A DNA stretch of 64,000 nt from Linepithema humile (lineage: Eukaryota > Arthropoda > Insecta > Hymenoptera > Formicidae). The translations under genes and the position numbers were made by a program. The notes beneath the pieces are model-generated. The model saw only the letters and a program-made list of their open reading frames with translations, did not search any database and was not told where the DNA came from. Shown here one piece after another: positions 13,805 through 26,135 of this stretch; positions within the stretch are counted from its first letter, which is position 1; each line of letters begins with the position of its first letter. The DNA lies in contig NC_090133.1 in the NCBI RefSeq assembly GCF_040581485.1, positions 1,860,001 through 1,924,000 on the forward strand, in the 5' to 3' direction.

Positions 13805-14763
13805 ATAATCTAGTCAGTACGATAAAAACAAAGTCACAGTAAAGATTCTTGTACATCTTATTGCCATTTTTGAACTGTGATACTGATGTAGAAAATTTCT
13901 CGTTAAAATATCTGATTTGAATATTTTTCTAAAGTTAATAAGTCTAAGTTTTTCGCTTTACTTTTATGTAACAATGGCAAAACGTTCGGTGCTACTACAA
14001 TGCAGCGCACATATTTGTAGAAATAATGATAGACGAATCGTCAACATTTATAAGCAATTTTTATACAAAAATCATTCATTCGTAAGAACACGTATGTCGA
14101 TATTTATTCTTTTGTATAGAAATCTTGCTATAAGTTTATACGAATTTCGCAATATATATAAAAGTATATATATTGCATATATGTATAGTAGTATATTAAA
14201 TCTCACGAATCATCTTAATGAATCACGAATTATTAAGAGATTTTGAGTTTTCATTTTGCTAAAAAAACACACAGAATCACAACAGAAATTAGAGACGGTA
14301 AAAAGTAGTTGCAAGCTTCCCAAATGTATGTAATAGGCACCATGCAAAATTATATTTACACGTTATGCGTGTAATTGTAATATGTATTTCAATAACATCG
14401 AATAAGGTAAGTGATAAGACAAATAATGTAATATTTATGTAAATGTAGATGTGTACTCGTCATTTCCCTGATTCCTCGCAAGAAATTAACAAAGCAACGT
14501 CAGGAATTACGCAAAAAAGATTTTATTTTATATATATTTACATATCTGAAAAGGCAATCCCGTACAATAAACCTACACTTTGTCTACTATACTACATGAG
14601 AAAAATCACTGCACAATATTCTACAATAAATTATTGCTGTTAACAATTGATGATACTGTTGCAATTTTATAAAAGTAACACATTTTGCGCAAATGACAAT
14701 GAACAAAAGCAGTAGATCTGAAGTGCGCTCTATTGCTACAATAATGATCTGTATTATAGCGAT

Positions 14764-14769
14764 TTTATT
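14764..14769 (-). terminator. HPS5: Candidate HPS5 poly(A) signal
   Basis: TTTATT on the + strand, AATAAA on the minus strand, about 220 bp past the HPS5 stop codon. Confidence 0.4.
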
Positions 14770-14991
14770 CTGTCTTGTAGTTTAAGACAATGTAAAAACT
14801 TGTTTGTTCAATTTCTATCTGTGATAACGAATGTACTGAGATAATAAAGCCAAACAATTGCGACGAGAGAAACCAAAACTAATGAATAAGCAAGAAATAA
14901 TAAATACAAGTATATTCTAGAGAGAGAGAAAGAGAGAGCTTTAATTCATGAGAAATGTACAATGCGTTTAACTCTTATTTTTCACTCGTAT

Positions 14992-17900
14992 TTACAATAC
15001 TTGATGAAGATTACATCTAGTGAGCTTTCTCTCTATCATACAATTTACATGGTAGACATGTCCGCAACGGAAGATCGCGATTCCGTTATCACCTAACAGA
15101 ATCGGCGTCTGTAAGGATAACGTGCAGCACGGGCACGTGAGTGATTTAGCCTGATGACGCATACCCCAATGATGGGCGCCTGTTCCGAACACATTTTTGT
15201 CTATCGGTCGCCTTAAGTCTTTCTCGAGAGCTTTTGCCAGCTGATCACCAACCTGTGTATTAGAGAATAGTTAATATTTTCTTTAATCACGTTCTCAACT
15301 TAACGCACTGCCAACCGATGAGGTGAATCTATCACGGCTACTTCTTTGCATTTAAAGAATTAATCTTCAATTTGAAGATGATGCATCAGATTGTTCGAAC
15401 AAGTAGCAATTTTCTGAAGTTGATTGAAACTGTGTTGCTCAGCAATCAGGCGTAACTCGAACGGTTGGCAAAGTGTTTAGAATATAAGATAATTTCAGGC
15501 TAGATGTTTTTCAAATCTTTATATTGTGTGGATATTTCATTATTTTCAGAAATTGCAATGAGATTACCTGCGGCGAGCACATTGTGCCAAACTCCGATGA
15601 TAATTGATTAGTTCTGCTGAAATCGATCGACTTTTTCAGGCCGTGGCGATGCAGCATTTTTGTAAATATGATCGACTGGAATATACTGTAATAAAAAACA
15701 ATATATTTATGTTAATATATATATATTTCGTTGCATTTAGCTAAAGTTAATTAATTCTTTTTTACAGAGCACTCCTGACCAAAAAAATCATTCTAATTAA
15801 ACGCCGCAATTAGATATTTTAGAATTTTTTATAATTTGTGAAACAACATCTATTGTGAGAAAAATCTATAGTAGGCCAAGAACACTCTGTAATTTAATAC
15901 ATCATTGCATTCTGTAATCTTTTGTATTTCACTGAATGGCGAACAAAACATTAGCAGTCTTTTTAATGTCAATATCAGTGAAAATATCTGTGAATAATTA
16001 AAAAAGATATTCACTGCCATTGATGAAGACTATTTTCTTCAATCTTCAAGAATCGCACATTAATATTTTTTAACAACGATAAAATAATAAAATAGTTCTC
16101 GAAACATATAACATTTTTGTTATTTCTTTACCGCCAATAAAACAGATTATTATTAAAATCAAGCCAGTTGTTCGTCATTTCATAGAAACAATTCTCCCAA
16201 TGTTTGAAATGATTTCCCAATACCTCCTGTCCAAATTAACGTTTGGAATCATGCTTTCCAGTTTGATTAGAAACGCCGTGGCCTCGTCCGGTCCCTCTCG
16301 CCTCATGATTTCCCCGGCAACTCCACTCCAGTCTATCAGCACACCGTAATCAGGTTTCTTCGCCAGAGGCGTCGCGCAGAACAGACAAGTGCCGTCCTCG
16401 ATCTCGCTCAGGCACGCGCCCACGCAGCCCCACTGATGCTCATTCAGCGCCAGCAGAAGGTGCGACAGCACGACGTTGTCTCTGGTCTGAAGGCACTGTC
16501 GCAACAAGCCGTCCAGCGTATTGCGCCGCTTGATGCAAACGGCCAGGTACTCGCGCCACATGTAAGGTACTTTGTCGCAAATATTGCCGCACTCCTCCGG
16601 CAGGTTGTCCGCGTATCTCTTGATCAAGGATTCGCCGACCGTCAGGAATTTGGGCTCCGCCGCCTTGTCCATCGGGCACGGATAACCGCAGCCGCATCTG
16701 CTGTAAGCCGACGCGTTGATCTCGACGAAGGCCCTCGCGAGTTGCCGCGCGACGTAATCGTCGCCGGCGGAAGGCAGCGACTGCACGGACGTGCTCTCCA
16801 GAAGCGTATTGTAGTAATGCAATTCCGCGGCGCGCGTGATCTCGTAAATGAAATTCTGAAGCCCGGGCGAATCCTTGTAGGACTCCCTGATGGCTCTCAT
16901 CCTCTTCTCCATCTCCAGAATGATCTCCTCGATTTCTTTCTCCGACATGTTAGATCTAATACTGTTCACCACGTCGTAGATCGGCTGCAGATCGGACTGC
17001 ACCCTGTGAGTCACGTTCTCCCGCGGATCGGACCCCTCGTCGTCCTTGGCGACCGACGTTCCGTCATCGTAATTCGAATCGAGTGTATCCTCCAAGGTTT
17101 CGAGCGTGTCCTCCTGCGCGAGAGCCTCGGTCAGACCCTTCTCCGACTTCGACATCTGCATGTCGGACGAGTCTTCGCTGGAAACCTCGGGAGATTGCGA
17201 CGCGGACGTCATTTCGCAGCCGTACGCTTTTCTATCGGCGAACCTGCCGCTCTCGGAGTGCACCACCACGATCCCGGAGTCCAGCTTAGCCGGTCTATTG
17301 CTGCCGCCGGCTTGCAGAAGCGTTATTAACGGCCGCAGCAACGTGAGCGCCTCCTCGTCACGCGACGCCCGCGGTAGATTCTCCAGCTCGAACAGCTCGG
17401 CGATCTCTTTGGCGCCGGCAACTTTCAGCAGTTGCGACTTGTGCGCGGCGCACACGCTCAGGCATTCGCTGTACCGCTCACGACGATACAGCCGCAGTAT
17501 CAGGCTGTCGAGTGACGATAATGCTAGATAATGAAACTCGTTATCACAGGTCATCAGGTAGATCCGATCGTCCACGATCGCCGTCATGCTGATGTTCGTG
17601 TACTCATTGCTCCACAGCAGCACGCTCGCGCTCGCGGGATCGATAATGTACAGGCCGCTAGTCGTGTAGGAAAATAAATACTTGTGCGAGATTACGAACA
17701 GGTGCGAGAAGTTGACGGACTGCGGCGGCCACTCGCGCCCCGTCCCTTCCTTCTGACTAGATTCTAGAGTACCGCCGCTCGATCGAAGTATTGCTATCGG
17801 AGGTATGGCCAGCGCCTCTTTGAACTGATGCGTCTTCACGACGATCCCGTCGGCCGACACCTCCCACAATCTCGAGCCGGGCCGAGCGCAGAAGATCTTG

Positions 17901-19472
17901 GAATGATCCTTGCCTAGGATATTACTGTCGCCGTCGGAGATCAAGTTGAACGCGCCCCGTGCATTGTTCATGTTCCTCTCCTCTCTCTGAGCATCCAAGA
18001 TGATGCTCTCGTGTGTGTGAATCTTGTAGAAGCACGCGCCGAACTCGCCGTTCCGCGGCTTGTTTCCTATTTGCTTGTACTGTTCCAGCACTGTGTCGCA
18101 GACGTAACAACGCGCTAACGTGGAAACCAGCAGTAAAGGCGAGAAGAAGTCCAACTGCACCACGCTGGAGTCCAGATTCATCAGCGTGTAGGCAGGAGTT
18201 TGAAACATTCCATTAACCTAATTGCAGTGGAAAAAGTTAGTACGTTGTTTCGATACACACGAATAAAATACTTTACATTATAAAGATATATTGTCATATT
18301 GCATGTATTTTATTAGATTGTTCTTCACTTATCTATTGAAATATTAGTTCTTTTAGCGCATTTAACTTATTAAAGAGCTGCAAACTCACCGTAAATATCG
18401 ACAACACCATAACAGAAATTTTGCCCACTGCATCTCCTACGTATACTTCAGTACTATTATTGTTCCAACATAGACAGGTAATTTGTTCATACATATGTTC
18501 CATAGACGCAGCTATCAGTTGCGGAGTAGACTTTAAAGAGACTAGACAAACAGTACCACGATTTGTTGCTAAGGCTACAGTTTTTTCGTCAGGTGATATT
18601 GCCACACGTGAAACCACACCCTCCTAGTGAAAGACAAATAATTATGTATCATCAACAATTAATTTATAAGAAATCTTATCTGTTTAGCATGCAATTAATA
18701 TTTATCTATATATTATTTATAATTATGTATCAAGAGATGTAAATGTTCTTCTTCAATATAGAATTGTCATTTACCGAGAGAGGTATTATCTGCAAAAATG
18801 AACATGGCTCTCTGGAGAATAGATAGACACTGCCACTGGTTGAACCCAATATAATATAACTTGATGAAGCGTTGAAACATGTGTACTGTAAATATATATA
18901 TAATAATTACACTACACATTTAGAATTAAACAATGGTTAATAAAATAAATATAAAATTGAAAAACAACAAACAAATTTGACAAGTTTTATCTACATTATT
19001 GACAATGTTCTTCTTTTTTCTTTTATCATTATAAAAGATAGTTATGCAACAATGCTATAAATAAGTAATTGAAAATGATATAAATATATAGAGATACGTA
19101 TATGCAAGCAACAAATTGCAATGCAAGATACAAACATATTTATTTATATTCACAAAGAAAAATTTCAAAATTCAATTTATTCAAAGCAAAAACTTTTGTT
19201 ACAGTCATTTCATCATCATTTCGGAATGAGCTGACTCGATGCAAGCTGTGCAAAATTTATGATACAAGTTTGACAGGTGCATTGTGTACGCCCACTCTCG
19301 AGTTAACCTCTTCGTGACGTATTACGTGGGAAAAAGCGTGTATGCACTTTGCTATGCATGAAATACATCGTACCTTTATCCGTTGCGTCGAGTTGATCGG
19401 TTTATACAGAATGGAATTGATTTCCTCACGTTCTGACAGGACGCAAGGAAAATCCAGCGCGACGGGATACAT
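14992..19472 (-). CDS. HPS5: BLOC-2 complex subunit HPS5 (Drosophila pink orthologue)
   Basis: HPS5 acts with HPS3 and HPS6 in BLOC-2, which sends cargo from endosomes to lysosome-related organelles. In flies its loss (pink) affects eye pigment granules. Exons in gene order: 19472-19374, 18885-18775, 18623-18390, 18217-16224, 15685-15568, 15252-14992. They give 938 residues in one frame. The human protein is 1129 aa. The N-terminal part (about residues 35-360) is a WD40-like propeller: TCFNASSSYIILGSTSG, VYVGDAVGKIS, then SSVVQLDFF, IGNKPRNGEFGACFYK and ARPGSRLWEV match HPS5 strongly. An acidic linker follows (residues in 17000-17250), then a helical C-terminal half. The last exon carries CPCC near residue 892 and CGHVYHVNC near 915, a zinc-finger-like pattern. 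The start is the first in-frame ATG, just before the YTCFN block. The 2 kb exon is GC-rich and produces long antisense open frames that are shadows. Confidence 0.93.
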
Positions 19473-19882
19473 CGTCCAGCATCTTCTACTGCTCAGAGAC
19501 GCACTAAGAGACGCGCGCTGTGAAGCGCGCAATGCAACTGACTGACTAGCTAATAGAAGCCTGTCTACTTACATTATAGCACGAATGCGAATTTATATCG
19601 TCAATTCTCTTCTGCGTAATTACAAATTTTCAGCCTTCAAACATTAAATGTTTTAATAAGATTTATGAAAAAGTTGTATTTTAAAATTCGCGCCATCGAT
19701 TAGCGGTTTGAAGCACTTGAACTTGACGTATGAATATGTAGCTCAATTCAATTTGCTTCTTATCAAAATGTATATTGTTATAACCTCGCCGATTTTTGAA
19801 GGTATTAAGAATTATCGCATATATATTCTACTTCTTATCTCTAATTCTTTCTTTTGTAGATACGCAGCAACACTTTATCGCG

Positions 19883-20369
19883 ATGAAGAGTGATGTGGTT
19901 GATTTAATTGATGTTTTGTTGTGCGTTTCTGGTTTTGAGAAAGAGAGAGAGACGGTATGTATAAAGAGTGCTTTATAATTTAGGTTATTCAATTATTTTG
20001 TTAAAAATAATTTACATGAAATTTCTGTCAATTATGTTCTTCTACGCGGAGAAAATCTTATATAAAATATATCTTATATAAATTAATCTTATATAAAAAT
20101 TACTATATGTACGGCAGTAGCCGAAGAAATTATGAAAATTTTTACTATTCACATAATGATCATAGTATTTAAACTTATAATTTTTCTTGATCCGTGGCTA
20201 CTGTATCATAGTAATTTTTATATAAAATTTTCTCTTTGTACGGTCACTTTATTATTTTTTGCCTTTTATATTAATTTCTTTAATACTCAACAAATAAGTG
20301 TACACACACACATACATTCTTATAAAACACATTTTATTTGAACAGGACGTCTTAGAAATATTATATTAA
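19883..20369 (+). CDS. Candidate two-exon micropeptide gene divergent from HPS5
   Basis: A strong acceptor (pyrimidine tract then TTTTGTAG, 19851-19859) opens an exon that ends at a good donor (ACG then gtatgt, 19954/19955). ATG at 19883 gives 24 codons beginning MKSDVVDLIDVLL. A further acceptor (TTTGAACAG, ending 20345) continues the same phase for seven codons to a TAA at 20367-20369, for a 31-residue peptide. I do not recognise it. It could equally be a 5' UTR exon of CYP301A1 or a non-coding RNA. The only supports are paired splice signals, a frame kept open across the junction, and a diverged copy of the exon start at 20605. Confidence 0.3.
20090..20227. repeat. Short imperfect inverted repeat
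   Basis: The arms begin TATATAAAAATTACTA at 20090 and end with the complement near 20227. CAGTAGCC is also shared between the arms, and the loop is about 10-20 bp. It lies in the candidate intron between 19954 and 20346. It may be a short foldback element remnant. Confidence 0.55.
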
Positions 20370-20604
20370 CTTGTACAAATACTTTTCAGCAAAAAAGATT
20401 CACATAATATCATGATTCAGCTTATGATAAGCTGAAAACAACCGATGAAAAACGTATTATTAGTAAATGATATAATTATTTCAATAAGCATTACAAACTT
20501 ATTTTAAATAATTGGTTTAAGTGGTAGAAATAATAAAATACAGCAGTTTCTAACTTTTTTTATTTCTAATCTACGTTTCTTTAACAATTTTTTTATGTAT
20601 ATAG

Positions 20605-20650
20605 AACGCAAGACACGTTCTACGCGATGAGGAGCGACAAGATTTTCCAT
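20605..20650 (+). pseudogene. Degenerate copy of the 19860 exon start
   Basis: After an ATAG acceptor, the sequence AACGCAAGACACG..CGCGATGAGGAGCGA parallels ATACGCAGCAACAC..CGCGATGAAGAGTGA at 19860. The frame here stops after eight codons (MRSDKIFH). This suggests a local duplication of the exon, now decayed. Confidence 0.35.
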
Positions 20651-20984
20651 TAGGCATCTATTAATTATTTTCAAAGAAGCGGTTGTACTTTACAGTACGG
20701 GATATTTTAACAAGATAAGTATCTTTTTAAATAATTTAAATAAAATTCACGTTTCGACGACTTGATATTGTATTTTTGACCATTTTTTTTTTTTTACAAA
20801 GGAAGACTAAACAGAGAGTTAGAAATTCTAAACATGTTTAGCATATTAAAACAGTTATTTAAAATTCGGGTCAGTTTATTGGGTGGGAGGAGAAAACTTT
20901 TAGTGGGGGGTAAGCCGTCTAGATCGCGTTCCGCGACCTTCTTCCTTGCTCATGGTACGCATCGTTTTCAGTAACGGAGCATCC

Positions 20985-21125
20985 ATGCGACTACATAAAA
21001 CGTTAGCGGGTCTTTTGCTTTTCACCATAGAAGTGTCAAGTGTATCATCGGCCGACAGAAAGCGCAGAGTTGTTTTCACAAAATACAAATTTCCATGCTG
21101 CCCTCCAGCTTCTCTTCCTCTTTAA
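20985..21125 (+). CDS. Candidate small secreted peptide or upstream ORF
   Basis: An exon-like island (20972-21129) lies between an acceptor (TCGTTTTCAG) and a donor (AACAAG then gtaatc). It contains an ATG ORF of 46 codons. The product starts MRLHKTLAGLLLF and has a hydrophobic, signal-like stretch to about residue 23. A DRKRR basic cluster follows, then a tail with a CC pair and Pro residues. The stop sits just before the donor. No family is recognised. The opposite strand is also open for about 70 codons across the island. It may instead be a 5' UTR exon of CYP301A1 carrying an upstream ORF. Confidence 0.25.
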   Translation: MRLHKTLAGLLLFTIEVSSVSSADRKRRVVFTKYKFPCCPPASLPL

Positions 21126-22113
21126 CAAGGTAATCTAAATTTCGAAAAATATATCTCACTATTTTTCAAGATTAATTTAAAAATACGAGAATTCGTTGAT
21201 CAATATTAATCGTTAAAATATTCCGGTGATTACAGCAAAATTTGCGAGAATTTGAAAAATATTAAAATATTAAGAAATTTAAATAAATTTCCATTTTTTC
21301 TTCAAGCGCGTCTCTCGAGCGAGAAAGACTTCAACGCGCACTCAAGAACGAATACCTTTCGTGAAAGAGCTCGCTCGACTTTCCTCGATTTTCTTATGTT
21401 TTCTATTGTCCATTTCTATTGTTCCATGTTGAAAAATATTGCCACTTAAAAGCTTAATATCTTAGTACGATAAATACATAATTTTATCAATGAATAATTT
21501 CTAGAAGATGATTAATGATATAATTAAAGTGCTCTGCGGAAAATCAGAGAAATTTCTTTAGCACTTAGTTCAATGTTGTCTATGTACATGTTTATTTAAT
21601 TAATATACGACTATTTCAATCTCAACGATAAGATAAATGGTTCATCAGACAGTTTATCCATTGCTATTGTTAGAGATGAAATCTCGAATTGTTACGCTTT
21701 CTCTGTGCAATCTATTCGGCCGTACGTATAGTTTCGCGTATTTCGTTCAATTTAAAAAAATTAATATTGCTTTTTGACGGTTTAATTATTTTCTATTAAA
21801 CGTTTGATATTGTTTAAAAAATAAATTTCTATCATTTTTACAGCAACGTTTGTTTTTTCCTCCGCAGGAAAAGTGTTTAAATACCATGATTAGTGAAAGA
21901 AGAACTTTTCAGGCTTAATAACTTTTCAGCTTGTAATAATAAAAAATGTATTAATAATTCGACAATGTATAATGTGCGAAATTGAAATACTTAATTCTAA
22001 ATTTCGAAAAATCTTTGCAATTGATTTTTTTCTCACATTGACGTATATTTATTATAAACGTATTTCGCGTTATAGTGTAGTAGTTTAAATTAAAATAAAT
22101 AATGAGGGAGATA

Positions 22114-22140
<27 letters not shown>
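22114..22140. repeat. (TA)n microsatellite
   Basis: Uninterrupted TA dinucleotide run of about 27 bases just upstream of the presumed CYP301A1 coding-exon acceptor. Confidence 0.9.
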
Positions 22141-22145
<5 letters not shown>

Positions 22146-22295
22146 ATTAAAGACTAGATATTTTTGCAAAATTTCGTTCTGTCATATATTCTTTATCTTT
22201 CAGCGTGTTTTCTCAGTTTGTTATTTTATTTTAATAACGAGAAAGCTCATAAATTTCAGAAATTGAAGGCGCTGACAAGAGCGATCGGTTGCAGA

Positions 22296-25200
22296 ATGAA
22301 ACCGCCTGTGCAAATCTTCGGTATGCGATGCCGTCCGTTGCAACCCTGCAAGTCACTCCACCGCAGGATCGTTCTTCGGGATTTTTGCAACGGCACGATC
22401 GCCTCCGAATGTCCTCATGCATCGTCATCGTCTCAGGGAATCGCATCCTCGTATGTTAAATCGTACGATGAGGTGCCGGGGCCGCGGCCAATACCGATCC
22501 TGGGCAACGCCTGGCGACTGCTGCCTTTAATCGGCCAGTATCAAATCTCGGATGTCGGAAAAATCTCTCAGATGTTCTACGATGAGTACGGCAAAATCGT
22601 ACGACTGAGTGGTTTGATAGGTCGTCCCGATCTTCTCTTCGTATTCGACGCCGATGAGATCGAGAAAGTGTACCGGCAGGAGGGCCCGACGCCTTTCAGA
22701 CCTGCTATGCCTTGTCTAGTGCAGTATAAAAGTATTGTGCGCAAGGACTTCTTTGGCAAGTTGCCCGGCGTCGTTGGCGTGTAAGTGAACGATTGTCTTC
22801 CATTTATCTAAAATCGAGAACAAAAGTGAAATGAAAAATAATTAAGGGAAAATTGAGGAAACTAACAAAGTATCGGGTTAGTAAAAAAAAAAACGTTTTT
22901 GTCTTTTTATTTATTAAAGATGTATATGCAGAAAAAAATCGTATATTCGCAGCGCGATTTTCGATTTTAAGAAGAACTTGTTTTTAATTTTTTTTTTCTT
23001 TACTACTTTCGATTGAATCTGTAGTATTTTATTTTTAACTAAAATTTAAATCGGACTTTCTACAGTTTTTTTCTTATTTTGAATTTGCCATTCATTGATT
23101 TCTCTTACTAGGCATGGTGAACAGTGGAAAGAATTTCGTACGCGCGTTCAAAAACCCGTTCTGCAGCCGCAAACTGTAAGAAAATACATAACGCCTATCG
23201 AAATAGTCACGGAGGATTTTATAAAGAGGTACAAATATATTGTACGGTTGCATATAATTAGATATAAATAGCAACTTTTACCAAATATACGCGACATCTC
23301 TGACGTGTTGCAGAATCGAAGAGATTAAAGGAGACGATGATGAACTGCCTGGTGATTTCGATAACGAGATACATAAATGGGCGCTTGAATGTTAGTTCTT
23401 GTGTTGCGTAAAGTATTAACTGCTTACTGCGTAGATTTTATATTTATACACAATAATTTATTACGTAAGATATTCGCACAATAACTTCCAATTGTATTGA
23501 AAATAATTCTTGCATCGCATTAATCTCTCAATTACCATTTAATATTACAATTTGTTCAAATCACAAATTTAATATTGAACATTAAATCATTAATTTTTCC
23601 ATTAGCATTAAATTATTAATTTTTAAACCGCGAATATTTATACAAGTATATATTCTAGCAGAAAAAGAGAGAAAGTAGGATTAGAATTAATGTGAGTGAT
23701 CTTTGCTACATAACCTTTTAATTGAAACAGGCTAATCGTAAATAATGATACTCGTGACATTTCGCTTAAGAATAATTTTTCTCAAATGATAAATGCAATA
23801 ACTTATCTATTTAACATATGTGAAGAATTCTTGCTAAAGAAAACATAATGAAATTCTCAAGAGCTCTCGTTCGGAATGTATAATGATGTAATACTTTCAC
23901 TACGCGCGATGAATTACAAATTTGTTCTGTGTCAGGCATAGGACGCGTAGCGCTCGATGTTAGACTGGGATGCTTAGGCAGAACATTATCGCCGGATTCT
24001 GAACCGCAAAAGATCATCGATGCCGCCAAGTTTGCACTGAGGAATGTAGCCGCACTTGAACTTAAGGCTCCGTACTGGAGATACATTCCAACGCCCCTTT
24101 GGAGCCGTTACGTGCGCAACATGAATTATTTCGTCGAGTAAGTTTAAAAAAGGGATAAATGAAGGAAATAATCCTATAAAGGATAAATAAATTTCAAAGA
24201 AAAACACACAGAAACTTTTAATCGAAATTTATTTAAAGAATTAAGAAATTTCTAATTAAAATTACAAATGGAACATACGAGAGATAAATGCCTGATTTAA
24301 ATTTTAAATGAAAACTTTTTTCTTTCCGATATTTAATTCGGTCATAAATCTCGCGCGCGTATCTTGGAAGTAGAAAGTTATGGAAGAGACTATGTTAGAT
24401 CCAAATAAAGACTGTCCTAATTACTTTATTTTCGCAATACTAAATTAGCTGTGCCCATTCTTTTTTTGGAATTTGTTTTAATTTACAGCTATTTTATTTT
24501 CGAAGCGCGACAAATAAAAATTTTCGATAACATTATTATATGTTGTATTTTAGAATATGCATGAAGTACATCGACGCTGCGATCATCAGGCTGAAAAGTA
24601 AGAAAGCCATGAATGAAAGTGATTTATCGCTAGTGGAACGTATTTTGGCCAAGGAAACGGATCCTAAAATAGCTTATATTTTTGCCCTTGATCTGATATT
24701 GGTCGGCATTGACACGGTAAGTTTTGCGCAATATTACAAATTGAAGTACTAAGGAAAAGTGTGTTACGTGCTTGTTATATTATAGATATCAATGGCGGTG
24801 TGCTCCATATTGTACCAAATAGCGACTAGACCAGAGGAGCAGGAAAAGATACATCAAGAACTGCTGCAGATATTGCCGGATCCTTCTGTTCCTCTCACAA
24901 CGAGTCATCTAGATCGAGCAACTTACACGAAAGCCTTTATTCGCGAAGTGTTCAGGTAATATTAAGCACAATAATGATTAAATTAAATAACTAATTCGAT
25001 CACTTTTATACATATAACAATATTTAATTTGTTGATAAAAAGCCTAGTGGTTTTAAATAATAACTAGATCAAGATGTACTTAATGTGTAAACAAAATGCG
25101 TTCTATTACAGGGTATATTCCACCGTCATAGGAAATGGCAGAACGTTGCAAAACGACACTGTCATCTGCGGTTACAAAATACCAAAAGGAGTACGTGACT

Positions 25201-26135
25201 TACCTTAATATATCTACCTTTTGATTAATTACTGATAGAACATTTCGTCATGTTCGGCACGTTTACAAAACTGACAGTAAATTAACACCCACGCATCATT
25301 TCTTTACAATGTTTATACGTGAAAAATTTCGCGGTATATATTTTTTCTGTTTTTCACAAATTTATTCAAATTAATACGCTTACTATTGAATAACTTTATA
25401 AATAAATTATTAATTTTCATATAATTTTATTGATAGATATATTTTATTGTGAATAAGAAGCGATTGCTAAAAAATCTGATTGAATTAATAGTTTGTATAT
25501 AATTTCAGATCCAAGTTGTATTCCCCACGCTAGTTACGGGTAATATGGAAGAATACGTCGCGGACGCAAAAACGTTCAAGCCTGCGAGGTGGCTCAAGGA
25601 CGCTGACAATGAAAAATTGCATCCATTCGCGTCGCTGCCGTACGGTTACGGGGCTCGAATGTGTTTGGGCAGACGATTCGCTGACCTCGAAATGCAAGTG
25701 CTGCTTGCAAAGGTACGAGCATGTTTTCTTTGTAAATACACTGGATGACACATCAATTATCTTAAACCTGTTACCGTCCTTGAACGAAAAACCGCCCATG
25801 TCGAAACATGTCTGAAGGTCGTAGCAATTTTGAGGCATACACTCTGCTAATATTCGATAAAAATTTAATGCACTTGTTGATTTTATAATATCGATATTTA
25901 AAAAAAATGTTTACATTTTGTTTGTTAATTTATTATTTTTTGAATTAATCCTACTTGATTTTATCAGCTTCAGTCATTAACAGTTGGACGAAAATTTGCG
26001 ATTGTCATAACAATAAATTGTTTTCAGCTTTTGAGATCGTACAAGCTGGAGTACCACCACAAGCCACTAAATTACAATGTCACGTTTATGTACGCACCGG
26101 ATGGAGAACTCAAATTTAAAGTAATAAAGAGATAA
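22296..26135 (+). CDS. CYP301A1: Mitochondrial cytochrome P450 CYP301A1
   Basis: Mitochondrial-clan P450. In Drosophila the orthologue is needed for adult cuticle formation, and its substrate is not settled to my knowledge. Exons: 22296-22780, 23112-23228, 23314-23390, 23936-24137, 24554-24716, 24786-24955, 25112-25190, 25509-25712, 26028-26135. They give 534 residues. Visible features: a basic N-terminal presequence fitting a mitochondrial transit peptide; the PGPRPIPILGN hinge; IGRPDLLFVFDADEIEKVYR; an I-helix LVGIDTISMAV; the ExxR motif (E402 to R405, EVFR); and the heme loop FASLPYGYGARMCLG with the ligand Cys near 483. The blocks YRQEGPTPFRPAMPCL and FMYAPDGELKFK match CYP301A1 almost word for word, which separates it from CYP49 or CYP12. 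The start is the first in-frame ATG after a stop. It converges on CYP301B1, 416 bp away. Confidence 0.93.

Larger units (their letters stand above)
8975..14991. other. Gene-poor spacer with CPSF6 3' UTR and possible non-coding transcripts
   Basis: Six kilobases between the CPSF6 stop and the HPS5 stop. The first kilobase is probably CPSF6 3' UTR. The rest is AT-rich, and its open frames are short, mostly start at TTG or GTG, and resemble nothing I know. It holds an inverted repeat (9071-9543) and a diverged repeat pair with TATA-like boxes (11852-13804). A GA-rich tract lies at 14921-14938. I see no tRNA or recognisable structured RNA by eye. Confidence 0.55.
19473..22295. other. Spacer between HPS5 and CYP301A1 with exon-like islands
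   Basis: This holds the HPS5 promoter side (with a CATCGATT motif near 19693) and probably 5' UTR exons of CYP301A1. A strong acceptor (T-rich tract then CAG at 22201-22203) lies 92 nt upstream of the CYP301A1 ATG, so at least one upstream non-coding exon is expected. Two GC-richer islands with good splice sites lie at 19860-19954 and 20972-21129. The rest is AT-rich with a short hairpin at 20090-20227. Confidence 0.5.

Noticed and set aside
15385..15400. GTTCGAAC motif resembling a tRNA B box
   Set aside because: It is part of a short palindrome inside an HPS5 intron, with no A box, acceptor stem or cloverleaf around it.
16436..17329. 297-codon + strand open frame
   Set aside because: It lies exactly antisense to the GC-rich HPS5 exon and has no family resemblance. 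It is a codon-usage shadow.
20900..21088. Minus strand ORF over the exon-like island
   Set aside because: It has no ATG at its start and a poor acceptor upstream. The + strand splice signals are better, though the strand is not proven.
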